DNA of 64,000 bases from Candidatus Roseilinea sp. (GCA_026003755.1 BPHV01000004.1:1-64000), one strand, 5' to 3'; positions 54,897 to 64,000 are shown, counted from the first letter of the stretch. Made by a program: numbers and translations. The notes: generated by a model not told the origin, from the sequence alone.

Positions 54897-55916
54897 ATGA
54901 CTGTTGTACGTAAACCTGCTTTGTGGGCGTCCGCGCTGCTCGTCGGCGCGCTCGCCGCGACGACGTTTGCCGCTTCTCCCGCACAAGCTGCTGACCCTCA
55001 GCAAGGCGGCGCCAAGTGGTGCCAAGGAGTGCGCATCCGCTTCTTCGTGGGCGGCGACCCCGGCGATGCCTTCGCCTCGATCGTCTACAAAGGCGCGCAG
55101 CAAGCCGAGGCCGATCTCGGCCCGAAGGTGGAATACGTCTTCTCCGGCTGGCAGCCTGAAAAGATGGTCTCGCAGTTGCGCGACGCTATCGCCGCCAAGC
55201 CGGACGGCATCGCGATGATGGGCCACGCCGGCGACGACGCCATCATGCCGTTGGCTGAACAGGCCTCCAAAGCCGGCATCATCATGATGTATCAGAACGT
55301 GGACGTACCGAAGGTGCGCGCCAAATTTGGCGGCGGCTACGTCGGCGCCAACCTGTATCCGCAAGGCGAAGCCTTGGGTCAGGAAGCCATTCGCACGCTT
55401 GGCCTGAAGAAAGGCGACACTGCGCTGGTGTTCGGCGCGTGGGGGCAACCCGGCCGCTTCATCCGCGAACAAGGCACCGCCGACGCCCTGATCAAAGCTG
55501 GGATGAAAGTGATCACCGTGGCCAGCCCACCTGCTGTGGCGACCGACCCCGGATTGCTCATCCCGCAAATCACCGGGGCGTTTGGCAAGAACCCCAACAT
55601 CAAGCTCATCGTGTATGCCGGCGGCCAGACGCTGGGCGCAGCGCCAACCTACATGCGCGCCATCAACAAGAAGCCCGGTGAGGTGTTCAACATCGGCTTC
55701 GACACCAGCCCGGCCATCATCGACGCCTTCGACAAGGGCTACGTGCAGCTCACCTCCGACCAGCAGCCCTTCTTGCAAGGCTACCTGCCGATCCAAAGCA
55801 TATGCTTGACCAAGAAGTTCGGCTTCGCTCCGCTCAACGTGGACACCGGCGCTGGCTTCGTCAACGCCAAGAACTACAAGAGCGTCGCCGACCTGGCCAA
55901 GAAGGGGCTGCGGTGA
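54897..55916 (+). CDS. sugar ABC transporter, substrate-binding protein
   Basis: 339 residues. A signal peptide (cleaved after SPAQA) and type-I periplasmic-binding fold, as in RbsB relatives: FFVGGDPGDAFASIVYKGAQQAEADLG, followed by KPDGIAMMGHAGDDAIMPLAEQA. A strong AGGAGG site precedes the ATG. Despite the lack of a lipobox, secretion is expected. It captures a mono- or oligosaccharide for the ATPase and permease that follow. Confidence 0.9.
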   Translation: MTVVRKPALWASALLVGALAATTFAASPAQAADPQQGGAKWCQGVRIRFFVGGDPGDAFASIVYKGAQQAEADLGPKVEYVFSGWQPEKMVSQLRDAIAAKPDGIAMMGHAGDDAIMPLAEQASKAGIIMMYQNVDVPKVRAKFGGGYVGANLYPQGEALGQEAIRTLGLKKGDTALVFGAWGQPGRFIREQGTADALIKAGMKVITVASPPAVATDPGLLIPQITGAFGKNPNIKLIVYAGGQTLGAAPTYMRAINKKPGEVFNIGFDTSPAIIDAFDKGYVQLTSDQQPFLQGYLPIQSICLTKKFGFAPLNVDTGAGFVNAKNYKSVADLAKKGLR

Positions 55917-55958
55917 TGCAGCGCATCCGGCGCGGCGCATAGCCGTCTATGCATACGA

Positions 55959-56006
55959 CGCGTCGCGCATCCCGTATCTGTGTGCTCGACAGGGGTGCGC
56001 GACGCG
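55959..56006 (+). other. intergenic hairpin after the binding-protein gene
   Basis: CGCGTCGCGCA (55959-55969) pairs perfectly with TGCGCGACGCG (55996-56006). Such stems after binding-protein genes usually protect the upstream mRNA and make more of that protein than of the transporter subunits. Confidence 0.55.
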
Positions 56007-56030
56007 CGATATGCGATATGGGATACACCC

Positions 56031-56798
56031 ATGGCCAGTCCATTCATCGAACTGAAGAACATCTACAAGTCGTATGGCAACGTCAACGCCCTAAACGGCG
56101 TCAACCTCACCATTGAGGAAGGCCGCGTGCTGGGGCTGATCGGCGACAATGGCGCAGGCAAGTCCACGCTCATCAAGCTGATCGCCGGCGTGCACGGCCC
56201 CGACCGCGGCGAGATGTGGGTGCGGGGTAAGAAGGTGACGCACTGGTCCGTTGCCCAAGCGCGCGCCGCCGGCATCGAGACCGTGTTCCAGGACCGCGCG
56301 CTGGCCGAACAACAAAGCATCGCGCGCAACATCTTCATGGGCCGCGAACTGACCAACGCGCTGGGATTGATTGATGTGAAGCGCCAACGCGAAGAGGCGG
56401 AGCGGCTGATGCGCGATATCGGCTTCACCTCGAAGGTGTTCTCGCCGGATTCGCGGGTCCTGACGCTCTCCGGCGGTGAACGCCAAGGCGTGGCCATCGC
56501 ACGCGCCATCTACTTCAAAGCGCAACTGGTCATCTTGGACGAACCTACGACGGCGCTATCGCTGACCGAATCCGAAAAGGTGTTTGCGTTCATCCGCGAA
56601 CTGCGCGCTCGCGGCGCGGCCAGCATCTTCATCAGCCACAACATTTATCACAGCTACGACGTCTCCGACTACTTCGCCATCCTCGACCGCGGCACCATCG
56701 TCTACACGGCGGACAAATCAGAGGTGCCTGCGGCCGAGGTATTGATTCGCAAGCTGCAGACGGTCGCACGGCATGGGACGCTCGACGTCGCGCATTGA
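56031..56798 (+). CDS. sugar ABC transporter, ATP-binding protein
   Basis: 255 residues from the ATG at 56031. One ATPase domain only, unlike tandem RbsA: Walker A GDNGAGKST, Q-loop VFQDRALAEQQ, signature LSGGERQG, Walker B LVILDEPTTALS, H-loop FISHNIYHSY. It would act as a homodimer (FrcA type). 12 bases before the permease. Confidence 0.9.
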   Translation: MASPFIELKNIYKSYGNVNALNGVNLTIEEGRVLGLIGDNGAGKSTLIKLIAGVHGPDRGEMWVRGKKVTHWSVAQARAAGIETVFQDRALAEQQSIARNIFMGRELTNALGLIDVKRQREEAERLMRDIGFTSKVFSPDSRVLTLSGGERQGVAIARAIYFKAQLVILDEPTTALSLTESEKVFAFIRELRARGAASIFISHNIYHSYDVSDYFAILDRGTIVYTADKSEVPAAEVLIRKLQTVARHGTLDVAH

Positions 56799-56810
56799 CC
56801 GAGGTGATGC

Positions 56811-57809
56811 ATGGAAGCAACTGCCGTTTCTCCTAAAACTCACGATCGCAGCGCCGTTCGCGCGTGGCTGGACCAAAATCGCCGCGGCCTGAGCGCGTTC
56901 GCCATCTTCCTCGGGCTGTGGGCCTTTTTCTTGATCACGGCGCCCGGCACGTTCACCGATCCACAAGCCTACCGCGCGATCTTCACCACCCTCCCCATCG
57001 ACATCATCCTGGCAGCCTCGCTGGTCTTCGTCATCACCTCCGGTGAGAGCGACCTTTCCTTCCCCTCAGTCTTTGGCTTAGCCTCGTATGTGTTCGCCCT
57101 GCTGGTATCGAATGAGGTCTCGCCGGTGATCGCCTTGATCGCTGCGCTGATCGCCGGCATCATCTGCGGACTGCTCAACGGGCTGCTGATCACGCGCATC
57201 GGCCTCTCCTCGCTGGTAGCCACCTTGGGCATGAACTTCTTCCTGCGCGGCCTGATCAACGTGCTCACCCAAGGCATCGGCATTCCGTTGACGATGATGG
57301 TGGACACGCCGTTTTACAACGTCCTGGTCGGTCAGATCGGCGAGATCCCGATCATGGTCATCTGGGCTGCATTGGTGTTAGCGATCTGCGTCGTGCTGTT
57401 CAATCGTCACAAGCTGGGCGCCCATGTCGCCATCGTGGGCGATAACCCGGAAAGCGCCAAGGAGATGGGCATCAGCGTCGCGCGCACAAAGACCCTCGCC
57501 TACGTCATCGTCGGCCTGTGCGCCGCCTTCGCCGGCGTGCTGTCGTCGCTGGTCAACAACACCTGGTGGCCGACGGCCGGCGACGGTTACTTGCTGCGCA
57601 CGCTGGCCGCAGTGTTCATCGGCGGCACCCCCACTTGGGGCGGCGTTGGCACCGTGATCGGCGCAATGTTTGGCGCCATGTCGGTCGGCTTTATCGAGAC
57701 CGGGCTGATCGGTGCCGGCCTCACCGCCTTCTGGACGCAGTTCGCCTACGGCCTGGTGATCATCCTCGCCCTCATCGGCCACCGCTTCAACCAGGGACGT
57801 TATCGCTAA
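56811..57809 (+). CDS. sugar ABC transporter, permease
   Basis: 332 residues, about nine helices, of the RbsC/FrcC group: ESDLSFPSVFGLASYV, LLNGLLITRIGLSSLVATLGMNFFLRGL and VGDNPESAKEMGISV, where the EAA-like loop contacts the ATPase. Forms a homodimeric channel in the inner membrane. Located between the ATPase and the GH31 gene. Confidence 0.9.
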   Translation: MEATAVSPKTHDRSAVRAWLDQNRRGLSAFAIFLGLWAFFLITAPGTFTDPQAYRAIFTTLPIDIILAASLVFVITSGESDLSFPSVFGLASYVFALLVSNEVSPVIALIAALIAGIICGLLNGLLITRIGLSSLVATLGMNFFLRGLINVLTQGIGIPLTMMVDTPFYNVLVGQIGEIPIMVIWAALVLAICVVLFNRHKLGAHVAIVGDNPESAKEMGISVARTKTLAYVIVGLCAAFAGVLSSLVNNTWWPTAGDGYLLRTLAAVFIGGTPTWGGVGTVIGAMFGAMSVGFIETGLIGAGLTAFWTQFAYGLVIILALIGHRFNQGRYR

Positions 57810-57827
57810 ACAACGGACTCACGCTCA

Positions 57828-59840
57828 ATGGACACTTTCTCCCGAGACGGGCAAGCGCTCGTCGTGCGCTTTGCCGAAGAAACCGTGCGCATCGAACCGT
57901 GGGGGGCAAACGCTCTGCGCGTGCGCGCCACGCCGAACTCATCTTTCACCAGCGATCAGCTCTCCGCGCTGTTGCCGCCGATGCCCACATCCGTGGACGT
58001 GCGCATCGAGGGCAATCGCGCCGTCGTGCGCAACGGCCGCATCGCGGCCGAGGTTATCGTGCGCAAGCCGCTGGATTGGGTAGATGCCAGCGGCATGGAC
58101 ATCGGCCTGCGCTTCCTGAACGCCGAGACAGGGGAGGAGCTGCTGGCCGAGGCCTCCTACCATCCCTCCTGGCCGCCGCCGCGCTACTTCCGCTCAGTGG
58201 GCGATGACCTCTGGCGATTAGAGGCGCGCTTCCGCGCCTACGCAGGCGAGCGCTTCTACGGATTGGGCCAGCACCAACACGGCTTACTCAACCAGAAAGG
58301 CGCAGTCGTCGAGCTGCTTCAACAGAACGGCGAGGTCAGCATCCCCTTCTTGCTCAGCAGCCGTGGCTACGGCTTTCTGTGGAACAACCCGGCAGTGGGA
58401 CGCGTTGAACTGGGCACCAACGGCACCCGTTGGACTGCCGAAGCAACGGCGCAACTCGACTATTGGATCACCGCCGGCGCCACCCCCGCCGAGATCGTGC
58501 GCAACTACACCGCGGTGACGGGTCGCGCACCGATGCTGCCGGAATTCGCATCCGGCTTCTGGCAGTGCAAGCTGCGCTATCGCACCCAGGATGAGCTGCT
58601 CCGCGTCGCCCGTGGCTACAAAGAGCGTGGCTTGCCGCTTTCGGTCATCGTGATTGATTTCTTTCACTGGACCAAATACGGCGACTGGCGGTTCGACCCG
58701 AACTGCTGGCCCGACCCCGCCGGCATGGTGCGCGAGCTGGAACAGATGGGGGTGAAGACGATGGTGAGCGTTTGGCCGGCGCTCAACCCTGACAGCGAGA
58801 ATTTCCAGCGCGCCATGCGCGCCGGATGGCTGCTGCGCACCCTGCGCGGCCAACCTGCCCACATGAACTTCCGCGACCAATACACCGATGCCCGCGTGTA
58901 CCTCGCCTACTACGACGCCACCCACCCTGAAGCACGTCGTTTCATCTGGGAGCAGGTCAAACAAGGCTACTACGATCACGGCATCAAGGTGTACTGGCTG
59001 GATGCCTGCGAGCCGGAAATGTATCCGGTGCAATACGACAACCTGCGCTACTACGTCGGCGATGGGCGCGCGGTGGCCAACCTCTACCCCCTCTGCCACG
59101 CGCAGGCCTTCTATGAAGGGATGCGCGCACAAAACGAAACCGACATCATCTTCTTGGCGCGCTCCGCATGGGCCGGCAGTCAACGCTACGGCGCCGCCGT
59201 GTGGAGCGGCGACATTCAATCCACCTGGGACGCCCTGCAAGCCCAGGTGCGCGCCGGGCTGAACATCGGCCTCAGCGGCATCCCGTGGTGGACGACCGAC
59301 ATCGGCGGTTTCTACGGCGGCGACGTGACATCCGACTACTTCCGCGAGCTGATCGTGCGCTGGTTTCAGTATGGGGCGTTTTGCCCGCTCTTTCGGCTTC
59401 ACGGTTACCGCCTGCCCTACAGCGACATCACCGCCAGCGGCGGCCCGAACGAAGTGTGGGAGTTCGGCGAGCGCGCCTACCGCATCGTCCGCGACGTGAT
59501 GTTCATGCGCGAGCGACTGCGCCCATACGTGATGCGCCTGATGCGCGAGGCCCACGAACACGGCGACCCGCCCATGCGCCCGCTGTTCTACGACTTTCCG
59601 GCAGACGCCGACGCCTGGGCCGTGGAGGATGCTTACATGTTCGGCCCCGATCTACTGGTCGCGCCGGTGCTGCATCCCAGCACCGCGCAGCGCGAGGTGT
59701 ATCTGCCGGACGGCGCGCACTGGACCGACGCTTGGAACGGCCAAACGTTCGCCGGCGGCCAAGCGGTCCGCGTTGACGCGCCGCTGGAGCGCATTCCGCT
59801 TTTCCTGCGCGACGATGCCCGCTTACCCATCCGGACGTGA
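57828..59840 (+). CDS. GH31 glycoside hydrolase, alpha-xylosidase/alpha-glucosidase type
   Basis: 670 residues, cytoplasmic. The beta-domain leads to FYGLGQHQHG, then the barrel with SVIVIDFFHW, the nucleophile Asp392 in VYWLDACEPEMYP and the acid/base Asp462 in AAVWSGDIQSTWDAL, plus GIPWWTTDIGGFYGG. The WLDACEPE element places it with xylosidase-like or sulfoquinovosidase-adjacent branches rather than classic maltases, but exact specificity is open. It would split an imported oligosaccharide. It sits 19 bases after the permease. Confidence 0.9.
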   Translation: MDTFSRDGQALVVRFAEETVRIEPWGANALRVRATPNSSFTSDQLSALLPPMPTSVDVRIEGNRAVVRNGRIAAEVIVRKPLDWVDASGMDIGLRFLNAETGEELLAEASYHPSWPPPRYFRSVGDDLWRLEARFRAYAGERFYGLGQHQHGLLNQKGAVVELLQQNGEVSIPFLLSSRGYGFLWNNPAVGRVELGTNGTRWTAEATAQLDYWITAGATPAEIVRNYTAVTGRAPMLPEFASGFWQCKLRYRTQDELLRVARGYKERGLPLSVIVIDFFHWTKYGDWRFDPNCWPDPAGMVRELEQMGVKTMVSVWPALNPDSENFQRAMRAGWLLRTLRGQPAHMNFRDQYTDARVYLAYYDATHPEARRFIWEQVKQGYYDHGIKVYWLDACEPEMYPVQYDNLRYYVGDGRAVANLYPLCHAQAFYEGMRAQNETDIIFLARSAWAGSQRYGAAVWSGDIQSTWDALQAQVRAGLNIGLSGIPWWTTDIGGFYGGDVTSDYFRELIVRWFQYGAFCPLFRLHGYRLPYSDITASGGPNEVWEFGERAYRIVRDVMFMRERLRPYVMRLMREAHEHGDPPMRPLFYDFPADADAWAVEDAYMFGPDLLVAPVLHPSTAQREVYLPDGAHWTDAWNGQTFAGGQAVRVDAPLERIPLFLRDDARLPIRT

Positions 59841-59878
59841 CACCATCACCACCAGCCATTCACCCAAGCGCCCCAACT

Positions 59879-61057
59879 ATGAAAATCACCGCCATCAAAA
59901 CCTGCGTGGTCAACGCCGAGATGCGCAACTGGGTATTCGTCAAAGTGGAGACCGATCAGCCTGGCCTCTTCGGTTGGGGCGAAGCGTCGCTAGAATGGAA
60001 GACGCGCGCGGTCGTCGGCGCCATTGAAGACTTCGCCCCGATGCTGATCGGCGAGGACCCCCAGCGCATCGAGTTCCTCTATCAGAAGATGTATCGCCAG
60101 AGCTTCTGGCGCGTCGGCGTGATCGGCCTGAGCGCGATCAGCGGGATCGAGCAGGCTTTGTGGGACATTCGCGGCAAGATGCTCGGCGTGCCGGTCTATC
60201 AACTGTTGGGTGGCCGGGTGCGCGACAAGGTGCGCATGTACACCCACCTCGGCGGCGGGGACATGCGCGCCGTGTATGAAACACAATACAGCGCCGACCC
60301 CCAACCGTTCATAGACCTGGCCCTGGAAGTCGTAGCGCGCGGCTACACTGCCGTGAAAGTGCTGATCACGCCGCCAACCGAGACGCTCAATAGCATCGCT
60401 GCATATCGCTACGCCGAGCGCATGATGGCCGCCATCCGCGAAGCCGTGGGCGAAGGGGTGGACATCATGATTGACTGCCACGGCCGGCACAGCGTGGCCA
60501 ACGCCATCGAGTTCTGCCGCGTGCTCGCACCGTATCGTCCCCTTTTCATCGAGGAGCCGGTGCCGCCGGAGAACGTGGATGCCTTGGCCGAGGTGCGCCG
60601 CGCATCACCCGTGCCCATCGCCACCGGCGAGCGGCGCGTGACGCGCTTCGAGTTCCGCGAGCTGTTCGAGAAGCAAGCGTGCCACGTGATCCAGCCCGAC
60701 TTGTGCCACTGCGGTGGGCTGTGGGAAGCCAAGAAGATCGCCGCGATGGCTGAGGCGTATTACATCGGCGTCGCGCCGCATAACCCGCTCGGGCCGGTGG
60801 CAAACGCTGCAGCGTTGCATTTCGCGCTCAGCACACCGAACTTCCTGATTCAAGAAGACATGCTCACCGATGTGCCATGGCGGTTCGACGTGGTGAAGCA
60901 TACGCTCAGGACGGAGAACGGTTACTGGCTGCCCACCGACGCACCGGGCCTTGGCATTGAGGTTGATGAAGAAGCGGCTAAGAAACATCCGTTCAAGCAG
61001 GAGATCATCCACGCGACCACCGTGCGCGCACACGACGGCGCAATCCTGGACTGGTAG
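59879..61057 (+). CDS. mandelate-racemase/enolase-superfamily sugar-acid dehydratase
   Basis: 392 residues from the ATG at 59879. Three metal ligands are visible: D in MIDCHGRHS, E in FIEEPVPPEN and E in ATGERRVTR. The D-x-H of DCHGR and the later His of APHNPLGPV are the pattern of galactonate/xylonate-type dehydratases (DgoD group). It would dehydrate a sugar acid to a 2-keto-3-deoxy acid. The sugar is not determined by sequence. Confidence 0.85.
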   Translation: MKITAIKTCVVNAEMRNWVFVKVETDQPGLFGWGEASLEWKTRAVVGAIEDFAPMLIGEDPQRIEFLYQKMYRQSFWRVGVIGLSAISGIEQALWDIRGKMLGVPVYQLLGGRVRDKVRMYTHLGGGDMRAVYETQYSADPQPFIDLALEVVARGYTAVKVLITPPTETLNSIAAYRYAERMMAAIREAVGEGVDIMIDCHGRHSVANAIEFCRVLAPYRPLFIEEPVPPENVDALAEVRRASPVPIATGERRVTRFEFRELFEKQACHVIQPDLCHCGGLWEAKKIAAMAEAYYIGVAPHNPLGPVANAAALHFALSTPNFLIQEDMLTDVPWRFDVVKHTLRTENGYWLPTDAPGLGIEVDEEAAKKHPFKQEIIHATTVRAHDGAILDW

Positions 61058-61087
61058 CGCATGGCGGGCGCATAGGAGAAGCGATTC

Positions 61088-61852
61088 ATGAGCAACCTGA
61101 ACTTATCGAACAAGGTCATTCTGATCACCGGCGGCGCCGGCGCAATCGGTCAAGTGATCGTGCGCAAGCTGCTGGAGCACGGCGCGACGGTGGCCGTTAA
61201 CGACATACTGTCGCAAGAAGAGGCCGAGGCCGTCCTGCCCAAGTCTGAGCACCTGCGCTACTTCCAGGCCGACGCTGCTCACGCCGCGTCGGTGGCGGCG
61301 ATGTTCGATGCTGTCGAATCGGCACTGGGCCTGCCCAACGTGGTATGTTGTCACGCCGGCATGGTAGCCGCCCATCCGGTCACTGCGTACCCGCTGAGCG
61401 AATATGACAAACTGATGGAGGTCAACGTGCGCGCAGCATTCGTAGTAGCACAGGAAGCAGCGCGACGCTGGATCCCGCGCGGCGTGGCCGGCCACCTGAT
61501 CTTCACCACTTCGTGGGTGCAAGACGTCCCCTGGCCGGAGATCACGCCCTACACCATGAGCAAAAGCGCCATGAAAGCCATGATGCGCGGCTTCGCGCGC
61601 GAACTGGCCGACAAGGGCATCCGCGCCAACGCCGTCGCGCCGGGCATCGTCGGCGTGGGCCTGGCCAAGCGACAGTGGGACACCGACCCCAGCTACCGCG
61701 CGCGCGCCTCAAAGGCCATTCCGTTGGGCTATTTGCAGACGCCGGAAAGCGTAGCCGATGCGTTCGTCTTCCTATGCTCCGACATGGCCAGTTATATGAC
61801 CGGCGCGACGCTGCTGGTGGACGGCGGATGTAGCCTATATCCGATGGATTGA
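61088..61852 (+). CDS. SDR sugar dehydrogenase-like oxidoreductase
   Basis: 254 residues. Cofactor motif TGGAGAIGQVI, CCHAGMVA at the NNAG position, catalytic TTSWVQD with YTMSKSAMKAM (YxxxK) and PGIVGVGLA. It could oxidise the pathway sugar to its lactone or act on a later intermediate. AGGAGAAG serves as ribosome site. Third of four catabolic enzymes in a row. Confidence 0.88.
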   Translation: MSNLNLSNKVILITGGAGAIGQVIVRKLLEHGATVAVNDILSQEEAEAVLPKSEHLRYFQADAAHAASVAAMFDAVESALGLPNVVCCHAGMVAAHPVTAYPLSEYDKLMEVNVRAAFVVAQEAARRWIPRGVAGHLIFTTSWVQDVPWPEITPYTMSKSAMKAMMRGFARELADKGIRANAVAPGIVGVGLAKRQWDTDPSYRARASKAIPLGYLQTPESVADAFVFLCSDMASYMTGATLLVDGGCSLYPMD

Positions 61853-61871
61853 GGATGAATTGAAATTAACG

Positions 61872-62693
61872 ATGAAGAAACTCTCTCGACATGCGACGAA
61901 CGCCGGGCCGCGATGGATGCTGGATGGTCAACCGCTCGTTGCGAGCTTTACGCTTGCCGAGTTGCTCCGACAGCCGGCTAGCACACTTTCCGACTGGCTG
62001 GCGCAACGACGAGACGCCACGGGGGGCATCCACGCACACACGGCGCTCCCCCCCATCGAGCCGCTGCAGGAAGTCTGGGCCAGCGGCGTCACCTACCTGC
62101 GCAGCCGCGACGCGCGCAAGGCGGAATCGTCGGTCGCCGATGTGTATCAAAAAGTCTACGAAGCCGAGCGGCCCGAATTGTTCATGAAAGCCGTCGGCTG
62201 GCGCGTCGTGACCGGCGGGCAACCGGTGCGCATCCGCAAGGACAGCCGGTGGAACGTGCCAGAGCCGGAGCTGACCCTGGTCATCAACACGCATGGGGAG
62301 ATCGTCGGCTATACGGCCGGCAACGACATGTCGTCACGCGACATCGAGGGCGAGAACCCGCTCTATCTGCCGCAGGCCAAAATCTACACCGGGGCGTGCG
62401 CGCTGGGGCCGGAGATCGTGTTGGTGGACGCCGAGGCAATGCGGGCGCTGACTGTGACGTTGGAGATTCGGCGGAACGGCGCGGTCGTCTTCAGCGGCGA
62501 GACCAACATCGCGCGCATGAAGAGGCGCCTCGAGGAATTGGTGAGCTATCTTTACCGCGAGCTGGACTTCCCCGACGGCGCGTTTCTGATGACCGGCACC
62601 GGCATCGTGCCGCCGGAGAGCTTCTCGCTTCAACCAGGCGATCGGGTCAAGATCAGCGTCGGCGCGGTGACGTTAGAGAACGACGTCGCTTAA
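61872..62693 (+). CDS. fumarylacetoacetase-fold 2-keto-3-deoxy-sugar-acid dehydratase-like
   Basis: 273 residues from the ATG at 61872; a TTG at 61860 with GAGG upstream is an alternative. FAH-fold motifs: WASGVTYLRSRDAR, ELFMKAVGWR, metal ligands in VPEPELTLVIN and GNDMSSRDIEGEN, then GACALGPEIVL. This form is close to 2-keto-3-deoxy-D-arabinonate or -xylonate dehydratases, which make 2-oxoglutarate semialdehyde. The expected next enzyme, an aldehyde dehydrogenase, is not in this window. Confidence 0.82.
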   Translation: MKKLSRHATNAGPRWMLDGQPLVASFTLAELLRQPASTLSDWLAQRRDATGGIHAHTALPPIEPLQEVWASGVTYLRSRDARKAESSVADVYQKVYEAERPELFMKAVGWRVVTGGQPVRIRKDSRWNVPEPELTLVINTHGEIVGYTAGNDMSSRDIEGENPLYLPQAKIYTGACALGPEIVLVDAEAMRALTVTLEIRRNGAVVFSGETNIARMKRRLEELVSYLYRELDFPDGAFLMTGTGIVPPESFSLQPGDRVKISVGAVTLENDVA

Positions 62694-62747
62694 TCTCCCA
62701 GGCGGCAGACCAGCAGGACTGAGCGCACGCCCGGTCGGCGCGCCATT

Positions 62748-64000
62748 TCACCACGCGCTCAGTTCCAGCAGACGGTCCTCGTAGAACCACAAGATGGCAC
62801 GATAGAAATCTTCCGCGTCGGCCTGGGAGAGGAGCAGGTCACAGATGTCCGGTTCAAGCGCGGTCAGCTCGTGGATGAGCGCCTTCTTCTGCGCGCCGCT
62901 CGGCACCGTGTCACACACGCTAAGCATCGCGCGCCAGTCGTGATGGAAGGCGCCGGCCCACACCATCAGCAGGCGTTGATGATTAAACGTGTAACGCTCT
63001 TCCTCGCCGGTGTTGGGATTGACGCGAATGAAGATCGGCTCGCCGCCCAACGGCGGCGGGCGGCGGATCAGGTTGAGCTTGCGCTTGCCGCTCAGCAGGC
63101 GCGCGCATGCGCTGCGCACCTCGTCGCGCGTCTCTTTCAAGATGCGTCCGCGCTCAAACAAACGCTCGTAGAGCCAGCACACACACTGCGCCGAGCTGCG
63201 CCGTCGTTCCAACGACCAGCGCTCATCGTAGTGTTCTTCCACAAATTGCGAAACCAACTCGCTCAAGTGGTAGCCGCAAAAGTCATCGAGCGACTGCACC
63301 TCATGCCGTCGCACCGTCACAAAGGACAGAAAGATCTCCACGCCGGCCTGCGCCAATTCTGGGTCAAAACCGGATTGACTCAGATGACGGACAAAGTCTT
63401 CCGCATCCTCGCGTTCGAGTGGCGGTTGCCAATTCAGGAAGTTGTAGACATCGTAGTAATCATCCAGATGCGATAGCGCTTCCTGGATCGCCTGCTCATG
63501 TTTGCTGGCCATTTGGGCAAGCACCAGCTCTTCTTCGTGGCAAACGGGCAACTTCTCGAAGATCATTCGCAGCAAGTTGCGAAGGTCGCGGGGCACAACA
63601 GCGACTTTGAACATCCTGCGCCCGGCCCGACCCTCTCGGGTGAGCGATGAGCGACCGATGAAAACCAGGCCACGGCAACGCAGCTCGCCCAGACACGACG
63701 TCGGCGGACGCTGATGCCAAGACCAGCCATCGCCATCGGTTGAGCCAAACTCGCGCGCTAGCTCGGCCAAGTGCATCCACCCCCCGCTGTGGATCAAACA
63801 GCGCAGGGCGACGCGTGCGCGCGGCGATAGCGTGAGGACGCATTGCCGCAGTGCAACCGGCTCGGTCAGGTGCGCCACCAGCGCCGCGACGCGCGCAGCG
63901 CGCCCGCTCCGTCGCCCTGACGCCGGGCACACGCAATTCGCCTGGCAGATCGCTTCGAGCCAGACATTGGGAATCCGGCTCAGCGCGGCGCTCAGCGAGA
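62748..64000 (-). CDS. uncharacterised protein, 5' end beyond the window
   Basis: At least 417 residues; the frame is open to the right edge (SLSAALSRIPNVWLEAI precedes the first internal start at 63932). The visible N-terminal part has TLSPRARVALRCLIHSGGW and a W-x-L-type wing, like the winged-helix repeats in XPB-associated helicase domains. The remainder is helical with paired acidic and aromatic residues and DAEDFYRAILWFYEDRLLEL at the end. No catalytic motif is evident. It converges on the FAH-fold gene. Confidence 0.6.
   Translation of the reverse strand, partial: SLSAALSRIPNVWLEAICQANCVCPASGRRSGRAARVAALVAHLTEPVALRQCVLTLSPRARVALRCLIHSGGWMHLAELAREFGSTDGDGWSWHQRPPTSCLGELRCRGLVFIGRSSLTREGRAGRRMFKVAVVPRDLRNLLRMIFEKLPVCHEEELVLAQMASKHEQAIQEALSHLDDYYDVYNFLNWQPPLEREDAEDFVRHLSQSGFDPELAQAGVEIFLSFVTVRRHEVQSLDDFCGYHLSELVSQFVEEHYDERWSLERRRSSAQCVCWLYERLFERGRILKETRDEVRSACARLLSGKRKLNLIRRPPPLGGEPIFIRVNPNTGEEERYTFNHQRLLMVWAGAFHHDWRAMLSVCDTVPSGAQKKALIHELTALEPDICDLLLSQADAEDFYRAILWFYEDRLLELSAW

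Noticed and set aside
54788-54913. 41-codon frame with AGGAGGG before its ATG
   Set aside because: The ribosome site touches the ATG (no spacing) and the frame runs into the binding-protein gene; it may be a leader peptide but there is no support beyond this.

Overview
The window is GC-rich chromosomal DNA that best fits a Chloroflexota bacterium. The grounds are the hrcA-grpE-dnaK-dnaJ order, a crtB-cruF-type carotenoid pair, T-box control of leuS, an ISKra4-type insertion sequence and the style of the GT-C and lipoprotein genes. This placement is inferred from gene content; no rRNA gene is present to prove it.

Layout. 1-5.1 kb is a decaying or badly assembled stretch: an IS5-type transposase remnant, an attC-like palindrome, a nitrilase-family gene and a fused PTS IIC-IID gene, all three genes broken by single-base frameshifts, with an intact metallo-beta-lactamase-fold gene carrying a histone-H1-like tail between them. 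5.3-10.4 kb holds a phosphoesterase and a giant YfhO/flippase fusion. 11-16.1 kb is the heat-shock operon with a CIRCE operator across the hrcA start codon. 16.1-26.4 kb is mostly housekeeping (lipoprotein, DJ-1/PfpI, Uma2, GT-C, hisS-nadK, M20, S41 and M50 peptidases), with two heptanucleotide arrays at 22.3-22.6 kb.

26.5-34.7 kb is a zinc-homeostasis island: three COG0523 GTPases, an FmdB zinc ribbon, a COG0701 permease interrupted by one in-frame TAG, znuB-znuC-znuA, and a divergent Fur-family regulator with a perfect 7-1-7 box between it and znuA. 34.7-41.5 kb carries oxidoreductases, an ABC exporter and a TPR protein. At 41.5-42.15 kb there is a strong promoter, a structured leader and an intrinsic terminator in front of a small degenerate SWIM-like gene, followed on the other strand by a possible pseudoknot over the crtB start. 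42.1-44.6 kb is crtB-cruF plus a membrane protein. 44.6-46.2 kb is a complete IS copy with 9-bp target duplications. 46.2-49.4 kb is leuS, its T-box leader and tRNA-Ala(GGC). 49.4-50.3 kb is degraded.

50.4-62.7 kb is a sugar-use locus: an iron-type alcohol dehydrogenase divergent from a beta-propeller protein and a GntR regulator, then an autoregulated LacI gene, a sugar ABC transporter, a GH31 glycosidase, an enolase-superfamily sugar-acid dehydratase, an SDR dehydrogenase and a fumarylacetoacetase-fold protein. Together the last genes look like a non-phosphorylative (oxidative) sugar or pentose pathway fed by oligosaccharide hydrolysis. A partial gene of unknown function runs off the right edge.
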